DNA of 39,756 bases, taken from the NCBI GenBank assembly GCA_026984375.1, contig JALSSF010000172.1, positions 1 through 39,756 of the forward strand, read 5' to 3'. The position numbers and the translations under genes are program-made. This document shows, piece after piece, positions 30,403 through 39,756 of this stretch. Position 1 is the first letter of the stretch. Every line of letters starts with the position of its first letter. The DNA is from Methylothermaceae bacterium. Lineage in GTDB: Bacteria; Pseudomonadota; Gammaproteobacteria; Methylococcales; Methylothermaceae. The notes under the pieces were generated by a model. That model was given only the letters and a program-made list of their open reading frames with translations. It was not told the origin of the DNA and made no database searches.

Positions 30403-32361
30403 TCAAAAGCGCAGGCAGGGATGGATTTTGTCCACCTGGTCCGCGGCCAGTTCGGCCGTCGGGGGACTGAGACGGCGGTAGAGGGCGAGCTCCTCCAGGG
30501 ACAGGGGTCCGGCGATCCGTTCCAGTTGGGTCAGTTTCAGCCCTTGACGCACGAGAAAACGGAGGTAGGTGTGCCGCAGCGCCTCTGGTGTGACGGTTTC
30601 CGGATCCTGGATTTCCGCTTCCACCGCGGTGAGATACAGCATTTTGTTCACCTCGTCCTCCCGGTTGGGAACCAAGGGCGTGTTGCCGCTGGCCGCCAGC
30701 CAGGTCTTCAACCGGGGAGGCAGCGGCAGGGTGCGGCGGTGAGGGGAAGGGGCGAACAGGAGGTTCTGGCGGAAATCGAAATCGGTGGCGTTGATCCGGA
30801 CGACTTCATCCAGGGTCAGTCCGCTGATGAGCAGGGCGATCGTTTGTCGGCCCCGGAGGTCGGCATGAGTCAGCAGGCGGTTGAGTTCGTCGTGGGTCAA
30901 TTCCCGTGGCGGGGGGCTTTCCAGTTCCGCGGCTGGTGCCGGTTGCCGTTCCAGGGAAGCGGGTGCCGGCTGGACGGAATCGATCAGCGGTCGGCCCTCC
31001 GTCTGGGGATAGACGTGAACGCCGGCGAGGGTCAGACGGGTTTCCGGCAGGTTGCCCTCGCGCCGGGTCAGGTATTCCAGCAGCCAGACCGCCAATAGTC
31101 CGGTTCCCAGGGCCCCGAGCGCCACCAGGCCAGCGTCGCGCCAATAATGGGGACGGATCGGGTACTGGGGCCGGTAGGCCCGTTCCACCACCTCCACCTG
31201 GGGATATTTCTCCATTTGTCTGACTTCCAGCCGGGTGATGCGATCCTGGAGTTCGCGCTGGGTTTCCTCCAGTTGCGCCAGTTCCTTGACCAGCGCTTCG
31301 TGTTCGGCGAAGCGATTGCTGAACTCGGTCGCCTGGCGTTTGTGCTCCTGCAGTTGCTTCTCGAGTTCGACGACCGCCTGGCGGGCGCTGGCGTAGTCCC
31401 GTTCCGCCCGGGCCAGGACAATGCGTCGTCCCCGTTCCACCAGGAAGGCGATTTTCGCCTCCACCTCCCTGAGCTGCTCGGGAATCTTGCGGTAGGCGGG
31501 GTTGAGGCGGATGTATTCCGGGGTGAAGCGCTGCTGCAGTTCGGTCAGCCGTTCCCGCAGGGCCTGGGCCCGTTCCTCCAGCACGGCCAACACCCGCTTG
31601 TCCTCGTCGGGCACCACCGGTTTGCCGCGTTCGATCGCTTCCCGGATGGCGTCCACGCGGGCCTTGGCCTTCACCGCCGCTTCGTTGGCGTCGTTCAGGG
31701 AACGGGTCAATCCCTTGAGGCGGGCAAGCACCGCGTTCTCGCTGCGCTCGAGTGAGGCGATGTCGTACCGGCGGCGGAATTCGTCCAGGGCTTTCCGCTT
31801 GGCGACGATCTTTCCCTCCAGGGTGGCCAGTTGCCGCCGCAGGGCGTCGAGGGTGGCCCCGGTGGTCGCCTGAATCTCCCGTGCCCGGGTTTCCATGTAC
31901 ACGTCGATCCAGGTGTTGACCAGCGGCGCCAGTAGGTCCCGGTTGGTGCCTTCGGCGCGCAGCTTCACCAGGTTGGTGTCCGGGACCGGTTCCACGCTCA
32001 GCATTCCCTTGAGGTCGGTCGGGGTGATCTCTGCCGGCAACAGGCCTTGCCATTCCAGGCGATTCAGGGTTTCCACCAGCAGGGGCTGGCCCGTCAACAG
32101 CACCCGCTGGATCGCCACGTGCTGGGGATCGACGACGATTTCGCTCTGATCGGCGGCGGGCGGTGCCGTGGTCAGCAGGGAGGCGCTGGCCTGATAGATC
32201 GGCGGGCGCAGGAACACGAACAGCAGGCCTACCGCCAGTACGACGCCGGTGACCACTGCGAAGATCTGCAGTCGTCTCGAGCGGTACCAGGGAACTGTAG
32301 GTGGGGCGGGGGTTTCCGGTCGCTCCGGTCCCGACAGGTGTTCGATGTGAAGCTGGGCCAT
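30403..32361 (-). CDS. Wzz/GumC-type polysaccharide chain-length determinant fused to a C-terminal tyrosine-recombinase-like (degenerate) domain
   Basis: TM1 IFAVVTGVVLAVGLLFVFL, long coiled coil, VEVVERAYRPQYPIRPHYWRDAGLVALGALGTGLLAVWLLEYL (Wzz-type Pro-rich + TM2), then LTHDELNRLL...LLISGLTLDEVVRINATDFDF...VTPEALRHTYLRFLVRQGLKLTQLERIAGPLSLEELALY. Confidence 0.78.
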   Translation of the reverse strand: MAQLHIEHLSGPERPETPAPPTVPWYRSRRLQIFAVVTGVVLAVGLLFVFLRPPIYQASASLLTTAPPAADQSEIVVDPQHVAIQRVLLTGQPLLVETLNRLEWQGLLPAEITPTDLKGMLSVEPVPDTNLVKLRAEGTNRDLLAPLVNTWIDVYMETRAREIQATTGATLDALRRQLATLEGKIVAKRKALDEFRRRYDIASLERSENAVLARLKGLTRSLNDANEAAVKAKARVDAIREAIERGKPVVPDEDKRVLAVLEERAQALRERLTELQQRFTPEYIRLNPAYRKIPEQLREVEAKIAFLVERGRRIVLARAERDYASARQAVVELEKQLQEHKRQATEFSNRFAEHEALVKELAQLEETQRELQDRITRLEVRQMEKYPQVEVVERAYRPQYPIRPHYWRDAGLVALGALGTGLLAVWLLEYLTRREGNLPETRLTLAGVHVYPQTEGRPLIDSVQPAPASLERQPAPAAELESPPPRELTHDELNRLLTHADLRGRQTIALLISGLTLDEVVRINATDFDFRQNLLFAPSPHRRTLPLPPRLKTWLAASGNTPLVPNREDEVNKMLYLTAVEAEIQDPETVTPEALRHTYLRFLVRQGLKLTQLERIAGPLSLEELALYRRLSPPTAELAADQVDKIHPCLRF

Positions 32362-32378
32362 GGATTGCCTCGCGGTGT

Positions 32379-33458
32379 TCAGGGTAACAGAGCCAGCAGA
32401 TGGTGCAGCCTGGCCTCCAGCGCCGTCGCGCTCGACGCCCGCACGGTGGCATGGCCCACCTTGCGTCCCGGGCGTTCCACCTTGCCGTAGAAGTGGCAGT
32501 GGACCCCGGGTTGCTCCAGCACGTCCGCCAGGGTGGGGAGAACGCCGATGAAATTCACCATGGCGGCATGTCCTACCGGTTCCGTGTCCCCCAGGGGCAG
32601 ATCCAGGATGGCGCGCAGATGGTTTTCGAACTGACTGATTTCGCTCCCCTCGATGGTCCAGTGACCGGAATTGTGCACCCTCGGCGCCATTTCGTTGGCG
32701 AGCAGGCGGCCGTGGACCTCGAACAGTTCCAGGGCAAGGACACCCACATAGTCCAAATGTTCCAGCAGACGGCAGGCGTAGTCTTCCGCCCTGGCCGTCT
32801 GGGAGTCCCGGGGGCGGCAGCGGGCCACGTGGAGGATGCCGTCCCGGTGAACGTTCTCGCTCAAAGGATAGAAGGCCATGTCGCCGTTGCGGCGGCGCAC
32901 CGCGATGATGGACACCTCACGCTGGAAGGGAATGAAGCTTTCCCCGATCAGGGGATTGCCGCCGAGTTCCCGCCAGGCCCGTTCCATGTCGGCGGCGGTT
33001 CGCACCAGGAACTGGCCCTTGCCGTCGTAGCCGAAGCGGCGGGTTTTGACCAGGAACGGCCAGCCGAGGGTTTTGGGCGCCTCCCGCAGATCGCTTTCGC
33101 TGTCGATGGCGATGAATTTGGCGGTGGGGATGTCGAGACGGCGGAACAGGTTTTTTTCCCGGAGCCGGTCCCGGCTTTCCGCCAGGGCCTGCAGCGGGGG
33201 ATGGATGCGGGTGCGCTGCTGCAGTCTTTCCAGCCCTTCCAGGGAAACGTTCTCGAATTCGTAGGTGATGACGTCGCAGTCCTCGGCCATCCGTGCCAGG
33301 GCGTCACGGTCGTCGTAGGGAGCGCAGATGTGATCGGCCAGGGAAGCGGCGCAGGCGTCCCGGGCCGGATCCAGCACGGTGAAGTCGAGTCCCAGGGGAT
33401 AGCCCGCCAGGATCAGCATGCGCGCCAATTGCCCCCCACCGATGATGCCAACCCTCAT
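32379..33458 (-). CDS. purK: N5-carboxyaminoimidazole ribonucleotide synthase
   Basis: [82 protein letters not shown]. Start at 33458; the longer ORF overlaps purE. Confidence 0.97.
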   Translation of the reverse strand: MRVGIIGGGQLARMLILAGYPLGLDFTVLDPARDACAASLADHICAPYDDRDALARMAEDCDVITYEFENVSLEGLERLQQRTRIHPPLQALAESRDRLREKNLFRRLDIPTAKFIAIDSESDLREAPKTLGWPFLVKTRRFGYDGKGQFLVRTAADMERAWRELGGNPLIGESFIPFQREVSIIAVRRRNGDMAFYPLSENVHRDGILHVARCRPRDSQTARAEDYACRLLEHLDYVGVLALELFEVHGRLLANEMAPRVHNSGHWTIEGSEISQFENHLRAILDLPLGDTEPVGHAAMVNFIGVLPTLADVLEQPGVHCHFYGKVERPGRKVGHATVRASSATALEARLHHLLALLP

Positions 33459-33961
33459 GGCTGCTCCCCCCGGGGATCGGGATGGGCCAGGACCGCTTCG
33501 GTCTGGCGCTGGCGAAAGGTTTCCAGGGCGGTGCCGATTTCCGGAAATTTTCCCGCCAGAATGGCCGCTGCCAGCAAGGCTGCGTTGGTGGCCCCGGCCC
33601 GGCCGATGGCGAGGGTGGCGACGGGAATGCCGGCGGGCATCTGCACGATGGACAACAGGGAGTCCAGGCCGTTGAGGGCCCTGGATGGCACCGGGACTCC
33701 CAGCACCGGCAACGTGGTCTTGGCGGCCACCATGCCGGGAAGATGGGCGGCTCCGCCGGCGCCGGCGATGATGACCTGAAGCCCACGTTGTATGGCCTTG
33801 CCGGCGTAATCGAAAAGCAGATCCGGCGTGCGGTGAGCCGAGACTACCCGAACTTCGAAGGGAATCGCCAGTTGCTCCAGCATGTCGGCGGCATGATGCA
33901 TGGTTTCCCAGTCGGACTGGGATCCCATGATCACCCCCACCAGGGGTTTGCTTTGCATCAT
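33455..33961 (-). CDS. purE: N5-carboxyaminoimidazole ribonucleotide mutase
   Basis: [83 protein letters not shown] track extends to 33994. Confidence 0.97.
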   Translation of the reverse strand: MMQSKPLVGVIMGSQSDWETMHHAADMLEQLAIPFEVRVVSAHRTPDLLFDYAGKAIQRGLQVIIAGAGGAAHLPGMVAAKTTLPVLGVPVPSRALNGLDSLLSIVQMPAGIPVATLAIGRAGATNAALLAAAILAGKFPEIGTALETFRQRQTEAVLAHPDPRGEQP

Positions 33962-34028
33962 GTTTGGTTTTCGGCTGTCGTTGGCTTGTTCCAATTGTTA
34001 TTATGACAAATCCCGTGTGCGAATGCGT

Positions 34029-34093
34029 GCTTGCACGGCTCAACACCTATCATCCCCCCGCCAATGGACGTGATGGGTGGTAAGCTTGCACGG
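34029..34093. repeat. 10-bp direct repeat GCTTGCACGG (34029-34038 and 34084-34093) bracketing the hairpin
   Basis: Exact repeat read in sequence, 55 bp apart start to start. Confidence 0.6.
34070..34079. other. 3' arm of intergenic hairpin (5' arm 34044-34053)
   Basis: CACCTATCAT / GTGATGGGTG pair across 10 positions if G-U is allowed; flanked by GCTTGCACGG direct repeats. Confidence 0.4.
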
Positions 34094-34101
34094 ACGGTCG
34101 C

Positions 34102-34130
34102 TTGATAATTTCGGCCATCGTCCTTACATA
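34102..34130 (+). promoter_or_regulatory. Candidate promoter for the DUF1931 gene
   Basis: TTGATA (34102-34107), 17-bp spacer, TACATA (34125-34130); good -35, poor -10. Confidence 0.35.
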
Positions 34131-34174
34131 AGGGAACGTTTAAAAAACACTGCCGACAAAGGGAGATTCGACCG

Positions 34175-34624
34175 ATGACCATCATGGGCATAAACCAGTT
34201 CGAACGTTTTTTCCGTCAAGCCGCCTCTCTGGACGTGGACAAATCGGATCTGAAGCGGGTGTCCGATTTTCTCAATCAGAAGCTGTACGATCTGCTGATC
34301 GTCGGAGTGGCCAAGGCCAAGGCCAACGGCCGGGATGTCATCCAGGTCCACGATCTGCCGATCACCAAGGGTCTGCAGGAGAGCATCCACCGGTTCCGCG
34401 GTCTGGAAATCGCCCTGGAACTGGAACCGATCCTGGCTCAGCTGGCGACCCTGCCGCCGCTGGATCTGGCCTACAGCGACGAAGTGGAGGCCAAGCTTCC
34501 CGAGATCGTCGGTGGCCTGACCTATGCGTTGGCCCAAAGTTTCAAGATCATCGATCCGAGCGTCAAAAACCCGGTCACCGAACACTGGGATCGGGCGATT
34601 GCGCTCTTCGACCTGTTACTGTAG
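34175..34624 (+). CDS. DUF1931 family protein, predicted double (pseudodimeric) histone-fold protein
   Basis: FERFFRQAASLDVDKSDLKRVSDFLNQKLYDLLIVGVAKAKANGRDVIQVHDLPITKGLQESI...LEPILAQLATLPPLDLAYSDEVEAKLPEIVGGLTYALAQSFKIIDPSVKNPVTEHWDRAIALFDLLL matches the remembered DUF1931 pattern. Confidence 0.85.
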   Translation: MTIMGINQFERFFRQAASLDVDKSDLKRVSDFLNQKLYDLLIVGVAKAKANGRDVIQVHDLPITKGLQESIHRFRGLEIALELEPILAQLATLPPLDLAYSDEVEAKLPEIVGGLTYALAQSFKIIDPSVKNPVTEHWDRAIALFDLLL

Positions 34625-34645
34625 CCGACGGCCGAACCGTATTCC

Positions 34646-34677
34646 GGCGAAAAGCCCGCATCCGCGGGCTTTTCGCC
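34646..34677 (+). terminator. Rho-independent-type terminator after DUF1931 gene
   Basis: Perfect 14-bp inverted repeat GGCGAAAAGCCCGC-ATCC-GCGGGCTTTTCGCC with internal A/T tracts. Confidence 0.85.
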
Positions 34678-34715
34678 ATATCCCGGACGATTCCTACCGC
34701 GACCGGCGTTTAAGG

Positions 34716-34721
34716 TATAAT
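34716..34721 (+). promoter_or_regulatory. Candidate -10 box (TATAAT) upstream of exbB
   Basis: Exact TATAAT about 25 bp before the exbB start; no clear -35. Confidence 0.45.
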
Positions 34722-34743
34722 TCCAAAGTTATCGACTCGGGGC

Positions 34744-35373
34744 TTGACCGTGCTGGAGATCATCGAGGCCGGAGGCTGGCTCATGTGGCCCATTCTGGCC
34801 TGTTCCGTGTTGGCGACCGCCATCGTCTGCGAGCGTTTCTGGAGTCTGCGGACCAGTCGTATCATTCCCCCTCATTTGGTCACCCAGGCATGGCGCCTGT
34901 ATCGCCAGGGAGAGCTCGACGCCGCCCGGCTGCGCCAATTGCAAAGCAGTTCGCCGCTGGGTGCCATTCTGGCGGCGGGCCTGGCCAATCATCAGTACGG
35001 GCGTGAAGTCATGAAGGAAGCCATCGAGGACGTCGGCCGTCAGGTGGCTCACGAACTGGAGCGCTTCCTGGATCTTTTGGGCACCATCGCCTCGGTCAGT
35101 CCGTTGCTGGGACTACTGGGAACCGTGATGGGAATGATCAAGGTGTTCAGCGCCATCACCGCCGCCGGTGTCGGTGATCCCCAGGTGCTGGCGGGAGGCA
35201 TCTCCGAGGCGCTGATCACCACGGCGGCGGGGTTGTCGGTGGCGATTCCGGCCCTGATCTTTCACCGTCATTTCCAGGCCAAGGTGGTCGACCTGGTGCT
35301 GCGGATGGAAAACGAATCGTTGCGCTTCATCGAGATCATGCATAGTCAGTCGGAGCGGGAGAGCGAGACGTGA
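34744..35373 (+). CDS. exbB: MotA/TolQ/ExbB proton channel family protein
   Basis: AGGWLMWPILACSVLATAIVCERFWSL, FLDLLGTIASVSPLLGLLGTVMGMIKVF, GISEALITTAAGLSVAIPALIFH; TTG start 34744 or GTG 34750. Confidence 0.92.
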   Translation: MTVLEIIEAGGWLMWPILACSVLATAIVCERFWSLRTSRIIPPHLVTQAWRLYRQGELDAARLRQLQSSSPLGAILAAGLANHQYGREVMKEAIEDVGRQVAHELERFLDLLGTIASVSPLLGLLGTVMGMIKVFSAITAAGVGDPQVLAGGISEALITTAAGLSVAIPALIFHRHFQAKVVDLVLRMENESLRFIEIMHSQSERESET

Positions 35374-35783
35374 ATTTCCGCCGTCAACGCCGTGAGCGAG
35401 TCGAGCTCAGCCTGACGCCGATGATCGACGTGGTTTTTTTGTTGTTGATCTTTTTCATGGTCACGACCACCTTCCAGCGCGAGGCGGCCCTGAAGATAGA
35501 ACTGCCCGAGGCCCAGGGGAATCGGGAACCCAGAAGGCAGGTGCTCGAAGTGGTCATCGACGCCGAAGGCCACTACTACATCGACCACCGCGAACTGATC
35601 AACACCCGGATCGACACCCTCAAGAAGGCCATACGCCGGGCCTTGCGCCCGGACACCCGCCCCGTGGTGGTCGTCGCCGCCGACAAGCGTACTCCCCATC
35701 AGGCGGTGATCCGGGTGCTGGATGCCGCCCGGCAATTGGGTCTGAGCCATATCTCCTTCGCCACGGAAATGCCCGACGAATAG
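35370..35783 (+). CDS. exbD: Biopolymer transporter ExbD/TolR family protein
   Basis: [24 protein letters not shown] plus TonB-type periplasmic domain. Confidence 0.93.
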   Translation: MNFRRQRRERVELSLTPMIDVVFLLLIFFMVTTTFQREAALKIELPEAQGNREPRRQVLEVVIDAEGHYYIDHRELINTRIDTLKKAIRRALRPDTRPVVVVAADKRTPHQAVIRVLDAARQLGLSHISFATEMPDE

Positions 35784-35790
35784 GTGGGTC

Positions 35791-35979
35791 ATGGACAAGA
35801 AACTTCTGGAAATTCTGGTGTGCCCTTTGTGCAAGGGCAAGCTGATCTACGATGCCGAGGCGGAAGAATTGATCTGTAGGGCGGACCGTCTGGCGTTTCC
35901 CATCCGGGACGACATCCCGGTGATGCTCGAGGAGGAGGCCCGCAAGCTCAGCCTGGAAGAATACGACCGGCTCAAATGA
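35791..35979 (+). CDS. ycaR: Trm112-like/YcaR family protein
   Basis: [53 protein letters not shown]. Confidence 0.94.
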   Translation: MDKKLLEILVCPLCKGKLIYDAEAEELICRADRLAFPIRDDIPVMLEEEARKLSLEEYDRLK

Positions 35980-36737
35980 CGGCCTTCAAAATCGTCATTC
36001 CCGCCCGCCATGCCTCCTCCCGACTGCCGGGCAAACCCTTGCTGGAGCTGGCGGGGAAACCGATGATCGTCCACGTCTGTGAGCAGGCCTTGAAAGCCGG
36101 GGCCGACGAGGTGGTCCTGGCCACCGACGATCCCCGGATCGGGGAAGCAGCCCGGGTGACCGGGGTGAAGACGCTGTTGACGGCGGCCGCCCACCACAGC
36201 GGCACCGAACGGATCGAGGAAGTCGCCCGGCGGCTGCGGTGGGAGGAAGACGACATCGTGGTCAACTGGCAGGGGGACGAGCCCCTGCTGGAGCCAGCGC
36301 TGGTGCGCCATCTGGCCCGGTCACTGGCCGAGCATTCCGACGCTGTGGTGGCGACCCTGGCGGCCCCGGCCACGGAAGCGGAGGTTTTCAATCCCCACGC
36401 CGTGAAGGTAGTCATGGATCAGGCTGGTTACGCCCTCTACTTCAGCCGGGCCCCGATCCCCTGGCACCGGGATGGCTTCACCGACGCCGACCCGAAGCTG
36501 GCACTGGAGCAGTACTGGCGCCACATCGGCGTGTATGCCTATCGGGTCGGTCTGTTGCACCGTTATGTGGCCTGGCCGCCGGCGCCGCTGGAGCGGTTGG
36601 AATCCCTTGAACAATTGCGGATCCTGTGGCACGGTGAGCGTATCGTCGTGCTCACCGTGCCCCTCGCTCCGGAACCCGGGGTGGACACGCCGGAGGATCT
36701 CGACCGGGTCGACCGACTGCTGCGGGAGCGCGGATAA
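35976..36737 (+). CDS. kdsB: 3-deoxy-manno-octulosonate cytidylyltransferase
   Basis: [70 protein letters not shown]. Confidence 0.97.
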   Translation: MTAFKIVIPARHASSRLPGKPLLELAGKPMIVHVCEQALKAGADEVVLATDDPRIGEAARVTGVKTLLTAAAHHSGTERIEEVARRLRWEEDDIVVNWQGDEPLLEPALVRHLARSLAEHSDAVVATLAAPATEAEVFNPHAVKVVMDQAGYALYFSRAPIPWHRDGFTDADPKLALEQYWRHIGVYAYRVGLLHRYVAWPPAPLERLESLEQLRILWHGERIVVLTVPLAPEPGVDTPEDLDRVDRLLRERG

Positions 36738-36753
36738 AACCGGAGGTGGAACC

Positions 36754-37239
36754 ATGATGCGGATACTGTTTGTGTGCATGGGAAACATCTGTCGTTCGCC
36801 CATGGCCCAGGGGGTCTTCGAGAAACTGCTGAGCCAGCACGGCCTGAGCGATCGGGTGCTGGTGGAGTCGGCCGGAACCCATGCCTACCACCTGGGCAAG
36901 GCGCCGGATGAGCGTGCCGTGCGTGCCGCCCGCGAACGGGGCGTCGATATCGCCCACCTGCGTGCCCGCCAGGTGGAACCGGGCGATTTCGACGAATACG
37001 ATCTGGTGTTGGTGATGGACGAGCAAAACTACGATGCCCTGCGTTTCATCAGTGCCGAACGCCATCGGCATAAACTGAAATTCCTGCTCGACTACGCCCC
37101 CCATCTGAAAACGCGCAATCTGCCCGATCCCTATTATGGGACCGACCTCGGTTTCGAGCGGGTGCTGGACATGATCGAAGACGCCTGTACCGGCCTGCTG
37201 CACCATCTGCAGGAACAGATGCGGAGGCAAATGCCGTGA
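36754..37239 (+). CDS. Low-molecular-weight protein-tyrosine-phosphatase
   Basis: VCMGNICRSPMAQGVF (CX5R P-loop), VMDEQNYDAL, NLPDPYYG acid loop. Confidence 0.94.
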   Translation: MMRILFVCMGNICRSPMAQGVFEKLLSQHGLSDRVLVESAGTHAYHLGKAPDERAVRAARERGVDIAHLRARQVEPGDFDEYDLVLVMDEQNYDALRFISAERHRHKLKFLLDYAPHLKTRNLPDPYYGTDLGFERVLDMIEDACTGLLHHLQEQMRRQMP

Positions 37240-37604
37240 AATACTGGTTGCTGGCCGTCTGGCTGGCCTTCGCCGGTTTGGCGGCGGCGGGCGAGCTGGA
37301 GAAACCGGGACGGGTGAAACACATCGTTCTGGTGCGGCTGAAAAATTCCCGGGATCTGGGGCGCTTCATGGGGTTGAGCAAGCGCCTGGTCGAGTTACCG
37401 GGGGTGTTGCGCTACAGCATCGGCCCCGTATTGCCCCGGGAAGAGAGTCGGGCGGGGGAATCCTTTGATGTGGGGGTCGTCGTCACCCTGGAAAGCCGTC
37501 AGGCGCTCCACGATTATCTGCGTCATCCCCGCCACCGGGAAATCATCGAATCCATGCGTCCGCTGGTGGCGAACGTGGTGGTTCATGATTTCGTCACCCG
37601 CTGA
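37236..37604 (+). CDS. Dabb (stress-responsive A/B barrel) domain protein with signal peptide
   Basis: [20 protein letters not shown] signal; [11 protein letters not shown]...[17 protein letters not shown]...[24 protein letters not shown]. Confidence 0.78.
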   Translation: MKYWLLAVWLAFAGLAAAGELEKPGRVKHIVLVRLKNSRDLGRFMGLSKRLVELPGVLRYSIGPVLPREESRAGESFDVGVVVTLESRQALHDYLRHPRHREIIESMRPLVANVVVHDFVTR

Positions 37605-37612
37605 AGGCGGCC

Positions 37613-39097
37613 ATGGCCGAACCCTGCTCCTTCGCCATTTTCGGCGCCACCGGTCACCTGGCCCGGACCAAGTTGCTGCCGGCTTTGTACCGGCTGGACG
37701 CGGCGGCGGCTTTGGCCGACGCCACCCGTATCGTGGGAATCGGTCGCCGCGACTGGGACGATGCCGCTTGGCGCCGGCGGGTGGCGGAGCAATTGCACGA
37801 TCAGCTCCCCCTCGATGAAGCCGTTCTGGACCGCTTTCTGGCCCGGCTGCACTTCGTCCGCCTGGATCTGAGTCGTCCCGAGGATTATGCTCGTTTGGCC
37901 GCCGTGGTCGCCGATCCCGGCTTCGTTCCCAACTGGGTGTTCTATCTTTCGATCCCGCCCCAGGAGTACGCCCGGGTGGCGCGTCACCTGGCGCAGCACC
38001 GGCTCAACCGCGAGGATCAGGGCTGGCGCCGCCTCGTGGTGGAAAAACCGTTCGGCTACGATCTGGAAAGCGCGCGGGTTCTCGATCACAGCCTCCACCG
38101 GGATTTCCGGGAAGCGCAGATCTATCGCATCGACCATTATCTGGGCAAGGAGACGGTCCAGAACATTTTCGTGTTCCGCTTCGCCAATCTGATGCTGGAA
38201 CCGTTGTGGAACCGCAACCACATCGATCACGTCCAGATCACCCACGCGGAAACCGCGGGGATCGGGGAGCGGGCCGGTTATTACGACGGCACCGGTGCCC
38301 TGCGGGACATGATCCAGAGCCATCTGCTGCAAATGCTCGCCATGGTGGCGATGGAGCCGCCGCCGCGGATGGACGCCGAATCCCTGCGCGACGAAAAGGT
38401 CAAGGTGCTCAAATCGGTGCGTCCCATTCGTCCCGATGCCGTGCACGCCCATGCCTTCCGAGCCCAATACGTACGGGGATGGATCCGGGGAGAGGAGGTT
38501 CCCGGCTATCGGGAGGAGGCGGGTGTCGACCCCGACAGTACCACCGAGACGTTCGCGGCCCTCAAGCTCTATCTGGACAACTGGCGCTGGCGCGGGGTGC
38601 CGTTCTATCTGCGTACCGGCAAACGCCTGGCCGAGGACCGGGCGCTGATCGCCATCCGTTTCCGGCATCCCCCCCAGCAATTGTTCCGTGACACCCGGAT
38701 CGAACGCCTGGAGCCCAACTGGTTGCTGATGGGCATCCAGCCGGATCAGTGCATCCGGGCCGAGGTCTACGTCCGGGAAAGGGGCACCGCCATGCGGGTG
38801 CGCAAGATTCAGCTGGATGCCACCACCTGCGGTATCGACATCGACCGCCTCGGCGCCTACGAGACCCTGCTTCTCGACGTCATCGCCGGCGACCATTCCC
38901 TGTTTCTGCGTTCCGACGAGGTGTTGTGGGCCTGGCGGGTGGTCGATCCGGTGCTGCGGGTATGGGCGGTGGAGCGCGATTACATCCCCACCTATCCGGC
39001 GGGCAGCTGGGGGCTGGAGGAAGTGCGCGGTCTTTTCGACCGTGAGGATCATCGATGGCGTAATCAACTGGAAGCCGATTCGGAGGAACAGCCATGA
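37613..39097 (+). CDS. zwf: Glucose-6-phosphate 1-dehydrogenase
   Basis: [79 protein letters not shown]. Confidence 0.97.
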   Translation: MAEPCSFAIFGATGHLARTKLLPALYRLDAAAALADATRIVGIGRRDWDDAAWRRRVAEQLHDQLPLDEAVLDRFLARLHFVRLDLSRPEDYARLAAVVADPGFVPNWVFYLSIPPQEYARVARHLAQHRLNREDQGWRRLVVEKPFGYDLESARVLDHSLHRDFREAQIYRIDHYLGKETVQNIFVFRFANLMLEPLWNRNHIDHVQITHAETAGIGERAGYYDGTGALRDMIQSHLLQMLAMVAMEPPPRMDAESLRDEKVKVLKSVRPIRPDAVHAHAFRAQYVRGWIRGEEVPGYREEAGVDPDSTTETFAALKLYLDNWRWRGVPFYLRTGKRLAEDRALIAIRFRHPPQQLFRDTRIERLEPNWLLMGIQPDQCIRAEVYVRERGTAMRVRKIQLDATTCGIDIDRLGAYETLLLDVIAGDHSLFLRSDEVLWAWRVVDPVLRVWAVERDYIPTYPAGSWGLEEVRGLFDREDHRWRNQLEADSEEQP

Positions 39098-39756
39098 CGA
39101 TTCAGACCCGAGAAGTGGAATACTTCGATGGCGATACCCGATTGTTGGGGTTTTTGGCCTGGGACGACGCCAGGACCATTCCCATGCCCGGAGTCCTGAT
39201 CGCCCACATGTGGGGGGGCAGGGAGGACTTCGTCTGTGACAAGGCCAGGGCGCTGGCGGAACTGGGTTACGCCGGTTTCGCCCTGGATCTGTACGGTGAC
39301 GCCAGGACCGGCTCGGGGCCGGAGGAAAACGCCAGGTTGATGCAGCCTTTCCTGGATGACCGCTCCCTGCTGCAGCGCCGCATGTCGCTGTCTTTGGCGG
39401 CCCTGCGCCAGCAGGCGATGGTGGATCCCGGGCAAACCGCGGCCATCGGCTATTGCTTCGGCGGCCTGTGCGTCCTCGATCTGGCCCGCACCGGTGCCGA
39501 CGTCACCGGGGTGGTCAGTTTCCACGGTCTACTCAAGCCACCGGGCAACACCCAGGGCAACCAGATCCGGGCCAAGGTGCTGGTGCTCCACGGCCACGAC
39601 GATCCCATGGTGCCGGTGGAGGACGTCGTCGCCCTGGAGAAGGAACTGACCGAGGCGGGGGCCGACTGGCAGATCCACGTCTATGGCCACACCATGCATG
39701 CCTTCACCAATCCGAAAGCGAGCGATCCGGATTTCGGAACCGTCTATAATCCGGTG
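39094..39756 (+). CDS. Dienelactone hydrolase family protein (3' truncated by window edge)
   Basis: [85 protein letters not shown]. Confidence 0.92.
   Translation, partial: MTIQTREVEYFDGDTRLLGFLAWDDARTIPMPGVLIAHMWGGREDFVCDKARALAELGYAGFALDLYGDARTGSGPEENARLMQPFLDDRSLLQRRMSLSLAALRQQAMVDPGQTAAIGYCFGGLCVLDLARTGADVTGVVSFHGLLKPPGNTQGNQIRAKVLVLHGHDDPMVPVEDVVALEKELTEAGADWQIHVYGHTMHAFTNPKASDPDFGTVYNPV

Noticed and set aside
30406-30906. An integrated mobile element, suggested by the recombinase-like tail
   Set aside because: The similarity is in frame within one membrane protein, active-site residues are missing, and I see no att-like repeats, tRNA target or cargo genes nearby.
30806-32452. 548-aa out-of-frame ORF over the Wzz-like gene
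   Set aside because: Gly/Pro/Arg-rich alternative frame of the supported CDS.

Overview
High-GC, densely coded chromosomal segment, most likely from a gammaproteobacterium (judged from gene content and order). I see no rRNA operon, prophage, IS element, CRISPR array or integron. Most of it is core metabolism and envelope genes: bcp, rpiA, a divergent PRPP synthetase, gltX followed by tRNA-Ala(GGC) and tRNA-Glu(TTC), a lipoate/peptidoglycan/elongasome run (lipA-lipB-ybeD-dat-dacA/C-rlpA-mltB-rodA-mrdA-mreD-mreC-mreB), gatCAB, purD, a PHP phosphoesterase, an ABC exporter, purK/purE, exbB/exbD, ycaR-kdsB, an LMW-PTP, zwf and a dienelactone hydrolase-family protein. Four places deserve a second look. 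(1) A compact, translationally coupled alternative Hsp70 module at 20936-26023: a helical-repeat protein, a J-like protein with HPP in place of HPD, a GrpE-like protein, a short Hsp70, and a zinc-ribbon protein whose C-terminus resembles a catalytically degenerate GxxExxY (PD-(D/E)XK-like) domain. (2) A Wzz/GumC-type chain-length-determinant protein at 30403-32361 whose cytoplasmic C-terminal ~167 aa look like a tyrosine-recombinase catalytic domain that has lost most of its active-site residues. (3) A DUF1931-type bacterial double-histone-fold protein at 34175-34624, divergent from purE across a structured intergenic region. (4) A tRNA promoter at 6357-6385 whose -35 box contains the gltX stop codon. 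All assignments come from reading the sequence and remembered family motifs; no database search was run.
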